DNA of 64,000 bases from Bryoerythrophyllum caledonicum (GCA_963971425.1 CAXARX010000400.1:1-64000), one strand, 5' to 3'; numbered from the stretch's first letter, positions 1 through 11,112 are shown. Numbers and translations: made by a program. The notes: generated by a model not told the origin, from the sequence alone.

Positions 1-252
1 AATCCCATCTTTTTAAAAAAATTCTACATTATGTTGGACCGGCCCACAAAGAGCCGGAATCCTATGGGAACGGATCCCCACACAAAGTCAAAACAAAAGT
101 CCACCCGGGGGCAAATTCTCGGAATGAACAGTGACCTACAAACCAACACCTTGACTCCACAGGCGTAGGTGCTATTACTTCGCTCAGACATCTCACTACG
201 AGGTACTCCTCCCGGCCTAGCGTCCTAGGCCACTTCTCTTTTCCTCCCTCCT

Positions 253-1428
253 CTAGCGCTTCTTGTGACTCCGGCTCGAGGTCGGGGTAGCCTCCGCCGA
301 GGCAAGGATCACCAAGGGAGCCAAGGTGACGGTCGTGGATGGTGGCGGTGCTACCACCGTGCGAGGAACGGCTCTCCATGCCGCCATGGTGTCCACCGCA
401 CCGGTAGAGGCCATGGTGACAACGGTTGGAGCCGGAAGGGGTATGTCACGAGGGGGAAGGACCGGCTCCAGTCGCGGGGTACTCATGATGAGGTCCGGCC
501 CAGAGGTACTTACCGGGAAGTGAACATGGGAGGACCCCTCACTCGCGGACTGCCCTCGAAGGCGCTCGCTCATCAAGAGGTGTACCACCACGGTGGGAAG
601 CTCGGTGGCGCTATGCGGTGGCGGAGGAGGGAGTACCACCGGTGGAGGTATCACCACTACCTCCCGGCTCTCCAACCTTCCACTTGGTACTTGGGTGGTG
701 ATCACGGAGGGAGAAGGACCGGTGGATGTGCTTGGAGGCGGCATGGGAGAAGAGGGGTCACCAAGGTCTACCACGACCTTCCCCTTCATGTCCTTGGTGC
801 CACGCTCCGCCGTCTCGACGTCCGAACGTGCTTCTCCTTCCTCACTTGAACTGTCGGAGTCCTCGAACTTGGGGAGGATATGGGTGAGGTTGCTTACCAA
901 CACCTTCATGTTAGCGTAAGCCTCCTCCAACTTCACGATTTGCTCCATCATGAAGGCAATCACCCTCTTGCTCGAAACGTAACCATCTCTCTTCAACTTC
1001 GCGTGAAACATCTTGGCCTTTGCTACTGCATCCGCCGGGACGTACAAGGCCTCCCGCACCTGCTGCAACGCCGCCGCTGAGGTGTTGGCCTGAAGAAGAG
1101 CATCCCTACAACTCTTCTCTGCCTCTAACGCCTTGCCCTTCATCTTGGCCATGTCCAAGGTGAGGCGGTGGACCTTCTGCTCCATACTACGGAGGTCACC
1201 CGCTCCTCCTACCTTGTCCTTAACTGCTGCCACTAACCCCTCACGCGGTGGGTTTCCTACCAAATTGCTTACCTGTCCCAGCGTCCTATCCGACTCATCC
1301 ACATATATGCGGAGGGCTTCAACCAACTCGGAGGCCGGGTAAGTCCTACCTCCGAATTGAGCTGGGCCGGCGGTGGCGGCACGGATGGCTGCGCGGGTCC
1401 GGGTGGAAGGTGCCCCTCCGAATCTTGG
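253..1428 (-). CDS. gag-like protein, coiled-coil and Pro-rich segment (copy 1)
   Basis: This reading frame continues in phase from the TGA at 1429-1431 and is open for 391 codons, to the stop at 253. The first ATG is at 1326. Roughly the first 130 residues after that ATG look like coiled coil (many A, K, E, Q and L, with DMAKMKGKALEAEKSCRDAL). A serine/acid stretch follows, then a long proline, serine and threonine-rich tail ending in a basic SRSHKKR. The translation appears identical to the copy at 12413-13588. Relatives of the coiled-coil part are seen at 32650-33120. The lack of any stop for 391 codons after the TGA argues that both halves were once, or still are, translated together. A further minus-strand frame at 62-379 overlaps the end; it may be chance. 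Confidence 0.5.
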   Translation of the reverse strand, partial: PRFGGAPSTRTRAAIRAATAGPAQFGGRTYPASELVEALRIYVDESDRTLGQVSNLVGNPPREGLVAAVKDKVGGAGDLRSMEQKVHRLTLDMAKMKGKALEAEKSCRDALLQANTSAAALQQVREALYVPADAVAKAKMFHAKLKRDGYVSSKRVIAFMMEQIVKLEEAYANMKVLVSNLTHILPKFEDSDSSSEEGEARSDVETAERGTKDMKGKVVVDLGDPSSPMPPPSTSTGPSPSVITTQVPSGRLESREVVVIPPPVVLPPPPPHSATELPTVVVHLLMSERLRGQSASEGSSHVHFPVSTSGPDLIMSTPRLEPVLPPRDIPLPAPTVVTMASTGAVDTMAAWRAVPRTVVAPPPSTTVTLAPLVILASAEATPTSSRSHKKR

Positions 1429-2163
1429 TCATTGGCATTTAGGAGGTGCGGAAACCTCCTCAGCCGACTGTGAACCGCTGCTTACTCCATCCGATGCCGG
1501 CTCTGGTTCGGAGTCGGTACCTTCAAACTTCTTGAGCATGAGCTGCGTTCCATACATAATGTCCTCCTCCGGGGTGGTCACCTTGAAGTGATGGTAGAGG
1601 TGGATAAGGAATGGACATAGGGTGGAGCGCCGGGTGCTGTTGACACTCTTGGTCAACCGAAGCACCACCTCCTTCATATTAATGGCCCAGTTCACAGGTC
1701 TCTCCCCAAGATAGGATCCATAGATGGTGTTTGCTAGAGTGACGGTGACTCGGGTGGGCTTTTCAGGGTGAAAGATGGGTATCATGAAGGAGAAGACTCT
1801 CTTGGCTTGGGGATCCGCACAGTCCTGCACCGCATACCCGTTTTTGGAGTCCTTGGCGCCAAATCGCCCTTGGGCGTACTCCTTCTTCAAACTCGTCCAT
1901 CCTGCCCCCTGTCGTGGAAACCCGTACACTTCTTGCCATATCCCCATCATCCATCTATCCGGACAAGCCCGGATGCTACTTCCTTCTGGTTCCGGTAAGG
2001 GAACCTGTCGGAGCTCTTGCACGGTGGATTCTATGCTAAAGCTCCAGCAGAACTCAAGAAGAGAGTGGCATCCCATGCGCAAGAGATCTTTCTTGAGCTC
2101 CGTGAGCTGATGGGGATCCTTGGTTATGAGAGGTGCGATTTCTTTGGCCAAAAGAAGAGCCAT
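1429..2163 (-). CDS. gag-like protein, N-terminal segment (copy 1)
   Basis: This 244-codon ORF starts at ATG 2163 and ends at TGA 1431-1429. Visible family blocks are an LLxMGCxxLLEF stretch near residue 30, a WQEVYGFPRQ stretch near residue 80, and NGYA...D...FMIPIFHPEKPTRV near residues 105-140. An acidic, serine-rich tail follows. The same blocks recur in the ORFs at 13589, 30178 and 31625, so this is a dispersed family. The next ORF (253-1428) lies in the same frame directly after the TGA, so the two are probably one protein interrupted by a stop or read through. No zinc knuckle is seen. The name 'gag-like' rests on position, the coiled-coil and proline-rich tail, and repetitiveness, not on a recognised domain. 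Confidence 0.55.
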   Translation of the reverse strand: MALLLAKEIAPLITKDPHQLTELKKDLLRMGCHSLLEFCWSFSIESTVQELRQVPLPEPEGSSIRACPDRWMMGIWQEVYGFPRQGAGWTSLKKEYAQGRFGAKDSKNGYAVQDCADPQAKRVFSFMIPIFHPEKPTRVTVTLANTIYGSYLGERPVNWAINMKEVVLRLTKSVNSTRRSTLCPFLIHLYHHFKVTTPEEDIMYGTQLMLKKFEGTDSEPEPASDGVSSGSQSAEEVSAPPKCQ

Positions 2164-2309
2164 GAAGGAGGTGAGTGTTTGTTTAATCCTTATGGAAGTG
2201 GCTTATCTTCAAAATCTTTGATTCGGCCTTAACCAGTTTTAAGGTTGTTGCACTTCCTTCTAATCATCCTCCCTTCCTGGTGCTCCTTGGTTCTCGCCCA
2301 CTATCTGCT

Positions 2310-3030
2310 CCGGATCCGCTTCGGCCTGCACTTGCTCGCTGCCGGCTGTGTACTCGCTACCGGCTGTGTACTCGCTCGCTCAGGCTCCAGCTGTGCACTT
2401 GCTCCGCTCTTGTTGTGTACCCGCTGCCAGCTGTGCACTTGCTGCGCCCGGCTGTGCACTTGCTCTATCCAGGCTCCAGTTGTGCACTCGCTCATCCGGC
2501 TCCGCTCAAACTCCGCTCAGCCGTGTGCTCGCTCACTCGGGCTCCGCTCCAGCTGTGTGCTTACTCACTCGGCTCAGGCTGTGTGCTTGCTCACTTAGGC
2601 TCCGCTCAGGCTCCGCTCAGCTGTGTGCTTGCTCACTCGGGCTCCGCTCCAGCTGTGTGCTCACTTACTCGGCTCAGGATCAGGTTGCGCTTAGCTGTGT
2701 GTTCGCTCACTCGGGCTCTGCTCAGGCTCCACTCCAGCTGTGTGTTCGCTCACTCGGGCTCCGCTCAGGCTTCGCTCAGGCTTCGCTCAGGCTCCGCTCA
2801 GGCTCCGCTCCAGCTGTGTGCTCGCTCACTCGGCTCCGCTCCAGCTATGTGCTCACTCAGTTGTGTGCTCGCTCAGCTGTGTGCTTGCTCACTTGGCTCA
2901 GGATCAGGTTGCGCTCAGCTGTATGTTCGCTCACTCGGGCTCCGCTCAGGCTCCGCTCCTGCTGTGTGCTCGCTCACTCAGGCTCCGCTTAGGCTCCGCT
3001 CAGCTGTGTGCTTGCTCGCGGTTTACCTGT
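2310..3030. repeat. imperfect minisatellite, CTCGCTCACTC / GGCTCCGCTCAG units
   Basis: Short units reading GGCTCCGCTCAG, CAGCTGTGTGCTCGCTCAC and close variants repeat for about 700 bp. Every + frame is nearly open, producing low-complexity ORFs that I do not regard as genes. The array sits at the place where copy 2 of the element carries a different, 40-bp array. Confidence 0.85.
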
Positions 3031-3082
3031 TCTTAAGCACCTGCTCGAGGTCTGCTTAGTGGCCGCCGTAATTCGGGCCCCT

Positions 3083-3355
3083 CCAATCCAATTTTGCCTT
3101 ATCCTATCCGCTGTGGATCGGCCTTTGCCTTATCCTACCCGGTCTATCCTATCCGGCCCGGCCTTTGCCTTATCCTACCCGGTCTATCCTATCCGGCCCG
3201 GCCTATCCTATTCGGCCCAACCTATCTTATCCGGCCCGGCCTATCTTATCCGGCCCAGAGAGTCCGCTTCAAAGAGTTCGCTCCGAGAGTCCGCTCCGGG
3301 AGTCCGCTCCAGGAGTCCGCTCCAGGAGTCCGCTCCGAGAGTCCGCTCCGGGATT
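3083..3355. repeat. short tandem repeats CCTATCCTATCCGGCC and GAGTCCGCTCCG
   Basis: Two adjacent arrays. The first repeats a unit like CTATCCTATCCGGCCCGGC at about 3137-3255. The second repeats a 12-bp unit GAGTCCGCTCCG or GAGTCCGCTCCA at about 3260-3350. Similar but shorter sequence lies at 15140-15300 in copy 2, so these arrays belong to the element. Confidence 0.8.
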
Positions 3356-3619
3356 AACTTCGGCCCGGGATAACTTGGTCACCTCCGGTTGAGGTGACTC
3401 GGTGGTTCCGGGCTCAAGTTGAGGTTCTAGGTCTTGAGGTATAAAAGGGACCGCCTAACCTCTATTAAGGATTTTATTATAGTCCTTAAATATTCCTACG
3501 GTAATTCTACTTAAGCGCCAATCCAAACCTTAATTACTTTTCTAACTTAACTATTTTGTGAATCACTAACCATCCTAATTAATCAACTTGAAATTTTTGA
3601 AAATTCAGCGTGCGACTGA

Positions 3620-4777
3620 GACCTTGGAGCACGGGTTTTACGCTATTTTAGCGCATTGGAGAGAATACAAGCCGATCGGAGAAGAAGGGAGGACGCCTAT
3701 GGGGAGATGAGGAGGAAGCCGCAGTGTGACAAATTTTCAAAGGTGGTAATATTGGATTTGCAGCAGAATTGGGATTCCTTACTTAAGGAATCGTGGAGAC
3801 AGGAGTTGAAGCAGCTGGAGGATGTTTACCAATCGGAGAAGTGGGTGTTGGAAATGATCAGGCAGAATCAGGAGAGGCTCACACAAACAAAGGTGTCCGA
3901 TGTGCATCCATCGCAATACTTTTACACCTATCGGGCGATACACGTTAGGTTGACGCAGCTGAGGGTAGCTAAGGATGCGTATATGCTTCTCCCATGGGAT
4001 TTCAATGAGGACGCCACGATGAAGAACAAGTATAATTTTACCAATTGGCCTAAAGGACTGCTGGGAGTTCTCGCAGAGTTGGATACATGGCAGCCTATGG
4101 TAGTATCTACTGATACTGATGAGAGATTTTTAGGACGATGGGGTAATCTCTTTGTGCAGCAGGGTGACAAGCCGGAGTTATTGAGTTGGGAGGCGGTACA
4201 GTGGATTGGCAAGGATCATACCAACGTTCAAGAGCCGTTGATTTCTATAGAGGCTCAGATCAAGCAGGAGGATCACATTCGTATATTTGGTATTCCCTAT
4301 ATGGTGGAACAAGACCCCAGAGCTTGTAGGTGCCATAGACGTTATCGTTGAAGAGGAGATGCGAGGCTGGACACTGTTTGGTACAATTGGCCAATAGTGG
4401 AGGGGGACATGTTTACGGTGGACCAATGTGTTGCCGCTTATACCCGATTCTACGCCCTTCACCAATCTCACAAGGATTCAGTTTGTTTTCGAGCAGCCAT
4501 TTTCTGTCGTATACTCGCCTATTGGTGCAAACAGTTCAACATGGTGATCGATATCAAGCTGGGAGCGCGTAACTCTTAAGATATGCAGATTTACACCAAA
4601 TTGTTATATATGGGCACGAGGAAGCAGCGCCTATTGGAGTTGATGCTGATAATGCAGATTTTGCCAGGAGGTCATCGGGTGATGCTGGATGACAAGAATG
4701 GACATTGTTCTTCTGCAATGAAGAAGTTCTTGGATGATGACCAATCCGGAAGAAATTTAGAGACCCGAACCAATTGA
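3620..4777 (+). pseudogene. unknown ORF with two in-frame stops, 5' end cut by element
   Basis: One reading frame runs from 3620 to the stop at 4775-4777, interrupted only by TGA 4349-4351 and TAA 4577-4579, with no frameshift. The frame is open right up to the border of the gag-like element at 3616, so the true start may have been lost by that insertion. The product is about 385 residues, rich in W, Q and charged residues in its first 150, with WNFTNWPKGLL-like and WEAVQW stretches. I recognise no domain. Its later part already contains CCAATTGG-type octamers that become dense downstream, so gene and downstream DNA may be one element. A host gene remnant is the alternative. Confidence 0.4.
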
Positions 4778-6740
4778 AATCGATTGGTACGTGAATGCAA
4801 TTTGGCTAACCAACAAGCGGCATCTAAGGGGATAGGACCAGGCCGTGGAGGTTGCCACTGATGTGGACCGATGGTGCAACGATCAAGAAAGCGAATACAG
4901 GAGGAAACACTGGCACTATTGGGCAGTCTTCCACCAATCTAGCAAAACCATATGCAACCACAAGTGGAGCGAGGCCAATTGGTGACGCCAAGAAGATCAA
5001 CAAGAAGTGAACATGTTTGCGGGGACGCAAACAGCTGAGAGGGAGGCTATGTAGTAAGCCAATAGGACTTTCAATTTTCATTTTTGGTTTTGTTTGGTTG
5101 AAAACCGACTAATCACCAATTGGTAAGGACTTATTAGTGTAAAGCAGCCATTGGGGTATGGTAAACACCAATAGGCAGTGAGTTAATCAAGTTTAGAAAC
5201 CAATAGGTGCTGTCGAACCAGGTGGCTTGCAGTTTAAAACCAATTGGAGAAGTAGTAACTCAAACTCAGATTCTAGAGGTAGAATTCGGAAATAGTAAAT
5301 AAGTGGTTAGTGGCAGTTGACTAGGCGGTTGATCAGTAGTAACTGATGGAGCCAAATCGGTAATATATATCAAAAAAATCCCAATAGGAAATCAGTCTTC
5401 ATGCCCGTTTGCAGGAGCTCCTTCCACCGCCGATTGGAAGTATTTTTAGTTAATAGTTTTTAGCTTATCTTGTGTGATTGAAATGTGAAAGATACTATTG
5501 GAGTAATAGAAGTTTGTTTATGGAAATTTGTGTGTTTTGATGAAGTAACTGTGAGAAAAGTATTATGTATGGAGAATGTTTACTGCAGTTATTTGAGCAC
5601 CCATGGGATGTGTTATTCCCCATTGGTTTGCTGTGAATTTGGAAAGAATAAAATAATTGGAGATTTGTACTTGGAGTGTGTGCAATTAATTGAGAAAATA
5701 AAATAAAAAGCCAATGGGCTGTGTGACTGTGGAAAACTTATGTGTGAGAGACAATTGGAAAAATTGAATGTGATTGTGTTAAGAGGAGAAGTTTAACCAA
5801 TTGGTACTTTTGTGCATGCATGGATTCATCCCATGACATGTAACCAATTGGTGTGCAGTGTACTGGATTGATTGAGAGAATTTGATCCCATTGGTTTCAA
5901 GACCAATTGAGGAAATTCCCATGGGTATATTAACAGTTCTCTGACTGTTTAGAAGAAAATTGAGAAATCAGAAAACAAAACGGAAAATCAAAAGAAGAAA
6001 ATAGAAAATCAAATAAAATAAAAGATGGAAAATGAAAATTAAAAAGAAAGAAAAATAACAACAAGTTGTAAAAAAATTCAGAAAACTATAAAAAGAAATT
6101 ATAATGCAAATTAAATAATTGCAGATATTGTGAAGTTGAAGAAAAGTTATTGCTGAAATCAAATTTGTGTATTATCAAATGGGAATATTCTGAAAATATG
6201 ATTATGAGATATGAGAATTCAAAACCAATGGTAGGAGAAATTATTTATTCAACAAAGAATCTGCAACCAATGGGAGTTTGTGATCCAGCTTGAGAGGTAA
6301 CAATAACCAATGGGATGTGTGGGAACAAACCAATGGGAGTACATGCTTGGTGAATGGTTGACCACTGGGAAATGGACTGATTGTATCATGTGGAAGAAGC
6401 CCCATTGAGTGATGAGTGGTGAGAAAGTAACCCATTGGCAAAAACCAGGAAGTCTGATGACTCAACTGATTGGGATTATTGTATACATGTGCTTTTTGGT
6501 ACATAAACCAATTGGTGTTGTACTGATTGAAGAACTTCCCATTGGTGAGCATGCCTGGATTAAGATTGGCTGATGAAGAATTGGTGTAGAAACTGAGAAG
6601 GCTATTAAACGAAAAATATAGACGTTCACCATATATTAGAAGACCAAGTAGAGTGGTAAGCAAAAAAGAGAAAAGAATAGATCTGTGAAGAAATATATAT
6701 ATTATTAAAAAGTAATCAAACATTCCCAAGTGGAGCGGTA
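4760..6740. repeat. dispersed CCAATTGG-type octamers
   Basis: The octamer CCAATTGG and near variants (CCAATAGG, CCAATGGG, CCCATTGG) recur more than 30 times over about 2 kb at irregular gaps of roughly 20-80 bp. Examples are at about 4975, 5118, 5170, 5200, 5238, 5798, 5843, 5890, 6267, 6310, 6431, 6503 and 6537. The DNA between them is unique and AT-rich, with no credible gene. Confidence 0.75.
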
Positions 6741-9110
6741 TTAAGAGAGGAAGATTATCAATGGCTACTACAGTATGAACCAGAAGATAATGAAAGAGAG
6801 GAAATAAAAGAACCTGTTAATTTGGAAGCAGCCGTTTATTGGATCCTAGGGGAATATTATGAAAATCAAGAATGGAATTTGAACTTAGATGGAATGATAA
6901 TAAATCATTAAATTGTAAAATGTGGAATTGTTTATTAAGTACAATGGTTGAAGTATTATAAAAACAATAATACCATCTAATTGTGAATACCAAAAAGAGT
7001 TCTAAAATATATATGGTAATTCTTATTAAATTATTCAAATCCCACCTCCCTAGTGAACGAACTTAAACCAATTATATTAATTTAAATAAATTGGCAATAT
7101 ACTATTTCTACATGCTCCCAAAGTACACTGCTCCTAATATATTCCTACAGAGACTTGCCGTTTCTTCTTAAAAATACTAAGTACTACACACACCCCAAAC
7201 AAAAATCCACCAGATACTCACTTGCATTTGTTCTTCAACTTTTGTCTAGATCCTTTCGGATTCCAGATTGTTACACAAATTTCTGGAACCAATTTCCGGA
7301 CAACTATAAAAAGAAGTTTAATTTAGTCTCTATATACTCCTCACAGATTGCTCCAGACTATTTAAACAAGTGGCCAGAAGAACATTGATCCTATTAGTAT
7401 AAATGGTCGGATTCCCCATTGCCTTGTAAACTAGAGTGGCTAGACACCTACTATCTTTATTCCGCAAATGGGTGGACGATTATTGCTGCTAGACTTACAC
7501 TCTCACAACATCTGGTCAGAAATCCGGACGAGGTTACGCAGGGATAAGTCCGGACTACAATAACATTTTGGCAAGTGTTGTCGTGATTCTATCTAATGAG
7601 TATCATAGTTTGCAAACAAGGTTCCTTCTAAATATACACATCAGGCTTTTTTCCAGTCATCATGGTTGTTCACTTCCCCTGCGGACGTGTCCGTCCGTCC
7701 GGTCCGCGTGTCCGCTTGTCCGTCCGTTAAGCTTCACGTCCATCCAATAAGAGAATATTCAAGCATATTCGAGCATGTTTTACAAATATTCATAGAATAT
7801 TCATAGAAATGTCCGTTATTTGCCCGATCCGACCGGTCCGTCCGTCCGTCCGGTCCGCCAATTTTGGGCCATGTCCGTTCTTATTGACAACCTTGCCAGT
7901 CGTAGGGGTAGATTCCGGCCTCAATTGGAATTCGGGTTTACACGGAACTTTTGTGCCCTAGAGACCACCAGGACCATTTTTGCAATATGTCTTTTTCCTT
8001 CCTAGCTTCTTCCGGACTCTAGGGAGTATCAGGCCTCACCCTAAACCCGTCTCTAGCTCTTCCAAGCGGTCTCCTAATGCAAGCCCCAACCCGTTTCCTC
8101 AAATATAAACACACTAACATTTACCATGGAAGAACTAATCCACCACAAATATAAGCCACAATGGATCCGTTCCTTCCAAAACTCTCAACACTAGAATATA
8201 AGAAGGACAATATATTGCAAGACTAAAACGTTTTCAGCGAGAGAAAACCTCGAATATCTGAAAAGTCCTATCCTGAAATCCAAAAAGTTTTGGAAACTCC
8301 AGCTGTAAAAGTTCAATGCTTCCAAGGAAAGTCAAGTAATTCTAAGGAAGATCTGGTATTTCCGAGGAACACCCGATAAATTCAGAACCAAATCGGATAA
8401 TTCCATAAAAGTTTCTAGACTCATATTCTTCCGAAATTTGGCCTTTTGGATAACAAAATTTCCTTAAGTCTTTTTTGTTAGTAGTCAGGTGCAATTATGA
8501 GCTCCATCATTAATCGCTACTAAATCAAAGAGACTACGGATTTCCTAGATCTAAATCAATCTATGGTTTTTTTGAACACCCTTATTTCTAATACTCCTAC
8601 GCCAAGGTGACTGCTCTACCTCTGTCCTGGCGTCCTTGGTATTGCCCGGAGTTGATTCTGGCTCCTATCCTTGCTTTCAAAAGGTATTGCCGGAGGATTG
8701 TTTGTCTTTCGCTCTGCTGGTGGTGTTGGTGTCCCTGCTGCCTGAATTGTAGTGTCAATGAAGTCAATGGGGCTTCAGAAAGGACTAGTTTTGCCTCCTT
8801 TTGGATAGGTCTACTCATTTTTTGGATCCTTGGTGGAAGAGAGGATGGGAATCTGGACATGTCGGAATCCTCTTTAAAACCTACATTTAGTAATAACAAT
8901 CCTATATGGAAGCCTGGAGATTCAAATGACATAATTTCATTTACTGCTAGATTGCTATGTCAGCTCCAAGAACCACCCATTTGTGTTATAGGCTGTCTGT
9001 TTCATAATGAGCCGACAAACTTGTTTTTTGATGCAATGTTACGTGGGAAGTCTTGATGTATTGTCATTTTACCTAGGATAATACTTAGCTCCAAAAGTGC
9101 TTGTGTCTGC
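6741..9110. other. no gene seen; CCGGA- and TCCG-rich DNA
   Basis: AT-rich to about 7150. From 7240 to 8430 the motifs TCCGGA, TCCGG and TTCGGA are frequent. Clusters of repeated GTCCGTCCG occur at 7678-7735 and 7820-7862. ORFs up to about 149 codons on either strand at 8597-9056 lack recognisable features and I treat them as chance. Confidence 0.5.
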
Positions 9111-9124
9111 TTCCAAGGCAGTTG

Positions 9125-10345
9125 TTCTAGCAACAAGAGGACTATGCAAAGGACAACAATAACCAATTTTTCATGGCATTCTTATCTATGCTTACTTATT
9201 GAACAGTGTTCAAGGAATTCCAAGCTGGTTTCTTATAAGTTGGGGCGCTCACATATGGATATTTTATGCTTACTTGAGCCACATGTCCAAGACCTTGAAG
9301 AACTGCAATATGTTTGTAGTCGCTGACTTGATGAAGTCTTTCATGAAATTGCAAGTGATGAGTTTTGTTCCAGAGTTTGTTTACGTTGTTGCAGATTTTA
9401 AATCTTTCATTGATGGCTATATATGTGATGGTGCACAAAAACTTATTGTCCTTGGAGAGATGCACATCTTCAAATTCTACTTTGATAAAGAAGGTTGGCC
9501 CGTCATTCGCTATAAAGGTTTTGCAGTTGATCCGCATCTGCTACCTCAAAATAAACCCGCTATACGCCTTTGGAAGGTGGATGCTGCCAGACGTTCCATG
9601 ATTCTTTCAAGCATTCCAAACCTTGTACCTTTTAAATGATTGTGGAGAGACAAGGATCCATTTGAAGCTGGTGAATATGTGAAAGCAAGGGTCAAGGCTT
9701 CCAAAGTGCTTGAAAAGAGGTCGTACATTACGTTTGGAACTTGAGGTTATAATGATTTTTGGGAACAAAGAATGAAAAATTTCGAGGGCTTTCAAAGAGA
9801 TTTTCTATCATATATTGCCTTTTGGAGTGCAATATTTGTAGAACTTGATAAACCTCTTCTTCTCATTCCTTTGGCCTTGGTAGAAGACTTTTGGCCAAAT
9901 CATGATTAGAGTGCAATAGTTCCAGATTCCTTATATCTCATTATTGCAAAAGATGTCACATCGGAAGACGAGTAGCCTGAACAATATTGCGGCCCATGGA
10001 CATCCAAGCCAAAGGAGTCTTTGAATCCATGGCGAGATGTGATATCAGGATAACAATTCCTACTTTGTCCTTCAGACCCTGAAATATATCATGTATGTTT
10101 AGGAAGAGCGCATCCTATAGTCAATAGAGAAGTTGGACATGACAACTATAGAAAGTTTGTGATTCAATTTTAGAAGCCAAGAAATGCGTTCAAAGACCAC
10201 TCAAAGTAATACGAGGAATGTTGGACAGCGATGTGGAATCCGAAGCAACGCCGTCTAGAGCAAATGCATGTAGATGCTATCTTGTTTTCCTCCTGGTCAA
10301 AGAAAATGAATACAAAAACTTGAACAACTTAGAGAGGGATCAAAG
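9125..10345 (+). pseudogene. decayed DUF7869-type gene
   Basis: Read with frame changes, this segment matches the central and C-terminal part of the intact gene at 60011-62824. An AKDNNNQFFMAFLSM stretch at about 9140 corresponds to GDNKNRFVFAFFSL (residues 549-562). At about 9240 a WGAHIWIFYAYLSH stretch takes the place of VGHTHEDIDAMF. DFKSFIDGYICDG at about 9390, then HIFKFYFDKEGWPVIRYKGF and AIRLWKVDA, match DFKGFLEGYLCIG, QFKFYKDSDGFPKMQYKIL and GIQLWKMSA. Stops and shifts interrupt the rest to about 10345. The conserved GHTHED motif has decayed, so it cannot be active. Confidence 0.65.
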
Positions 10346-10465
10346 AGCAGCTCTGGCTAACCAAGCAGCTGCAAACAAAGCGGACCCTTGACCATGTTGT
10401 CTTATTTGAGATTCTCTTTGATGGAAGCGTCAATCGAGCTTTTTCTTGTCATTCGATTCTACCAA

Positions 10466-10612
10466 AGGATCTGCCAATCTCCTTCCTTATCTATCCAACC
10501 GAAGGATCCGCCGGTCTTCTTCCTGCTTATCAGTCCAATTGAAAGATCCGCCGGTCTTCTTCCTACTTATCAGTCCAATTGAAAGATCCGCCGGTCTTCT
10601 TCCTGCGTTTGT
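10466..10612. repeat. 40-bp tandem repeat, about 3.5 copies
   Basis: A 40-bp unit containing GATCCGCCGGTCTTCTTCCT and then a TATCAGTCCAATTGAAA part repeats with few differences. It contains another CCAATTGA motif like those at 4.8-6.7 kb. No coding role is evident. Confidence 0.85.
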
Positions 10613-10871
10613 ACAAATCCACATGCCTCCTGTCGTAGCATGCGTTGGCAAGTATTCACATCTTAACACAAAAGATACCCTAAGGTATTCGTTCCCACAG
10701 AGAGTCACTGTAAACAACAAAACTAACAAAGATCTAACTCTATACAATACTACACATACTCCACCAATTACATTGAAAGAAAGAAAAGAAGGTTCTAAAC
10801 CATAAAGGTCAAGTTTATGTACAATAACCCCTTCTTCCTCCCATGGAGGGACAACCAACCCCAAAGTGGGT

Positions 10872-11112
10872 ACCGGGTAGGTGCCTACTTTGCTCGGACG
10901 GGAAAGACCCTCTCGGGTAGGTGCCTACTTCGCTCGGACGGGAAGGTCCCTCTCGGGTAGGTGCCTGCTTCGCTCGGACGGGAAGGACCCTCTCGGGTAG
11001 GTGCCTCGCTCGGACGGGAAGGACCCTCTCGGGTAGGTGCCTCGCTCGGACGGCAAGGACCCTCTCGGGTACGTGTCTACTTTGCTGGGACGGGAAGGAC
11101 CCTCTCGGGACA
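10872..11112. repeat. 36/40-bp tandem repeat with GGACCCTCTCGGG
   Basis: About six units beginning GGGTAGGTGCCTACTTCGCT and ending GACGGGAAGGACCCTCTC, some 36 bp and some 40 bp long. The ACCCTCTCGGG part resembles one arm of the palindromes found at 39 kb. Between 11113 and 12237 I see no gene, only GC-rich unique sequence with poly-C and poly-G runs. Confidence 0.85.

Larger units (their letters stand above)
76..3616 (-). mobile_element. gag-like repeat element, copy 1
   Basis: The segment shares long near-identical stretches with 12238-15571. Homology starts at about 76 and ends at 3616, where both copies finish on the same ...CAGCGTGCGAC sequence and then diverge. It carries two gag-like ORFs on the minus strand (253-2163), a minisatellite (2310-3030), short repeats (3083-3355) and a shared terminal block of about 250 bp at 3357-3616. 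No protease, integrase or reverse transcriptase is visible, so I read it as a non-autonomous gag-only retroelement. I could not find paired terminal repeats, and the left flank is cut by the window edge, so the LTR assignment is inference. Confidence 0.6.

Noticed and set aside
62-379. Minus ORF overlapping the 3' end of the gag-like gene, possible frameshift product
   Set aside because: It changes quickly between the two copies outside the overlap, has no slippery site I can point to, and no domain.
265-849. + strand ORF opposite the gag-like gene (also at 12425-13009)
   Set aside because: Gly/Arg-rich shadow of the proline-rich minus-strand tail.
2245-3392. ORFs of 60-259 codons rich in Leu, Arg, Ser and Cys
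   Set aside because: Created by the minisatellites, open in several frames at once. The same applies to 14413-15311 and 47858-48584.
8597-9056. Overlapping ORFs on both strands (111 and 149 codons)
   Set aside because: No conserved motif and no support from context.
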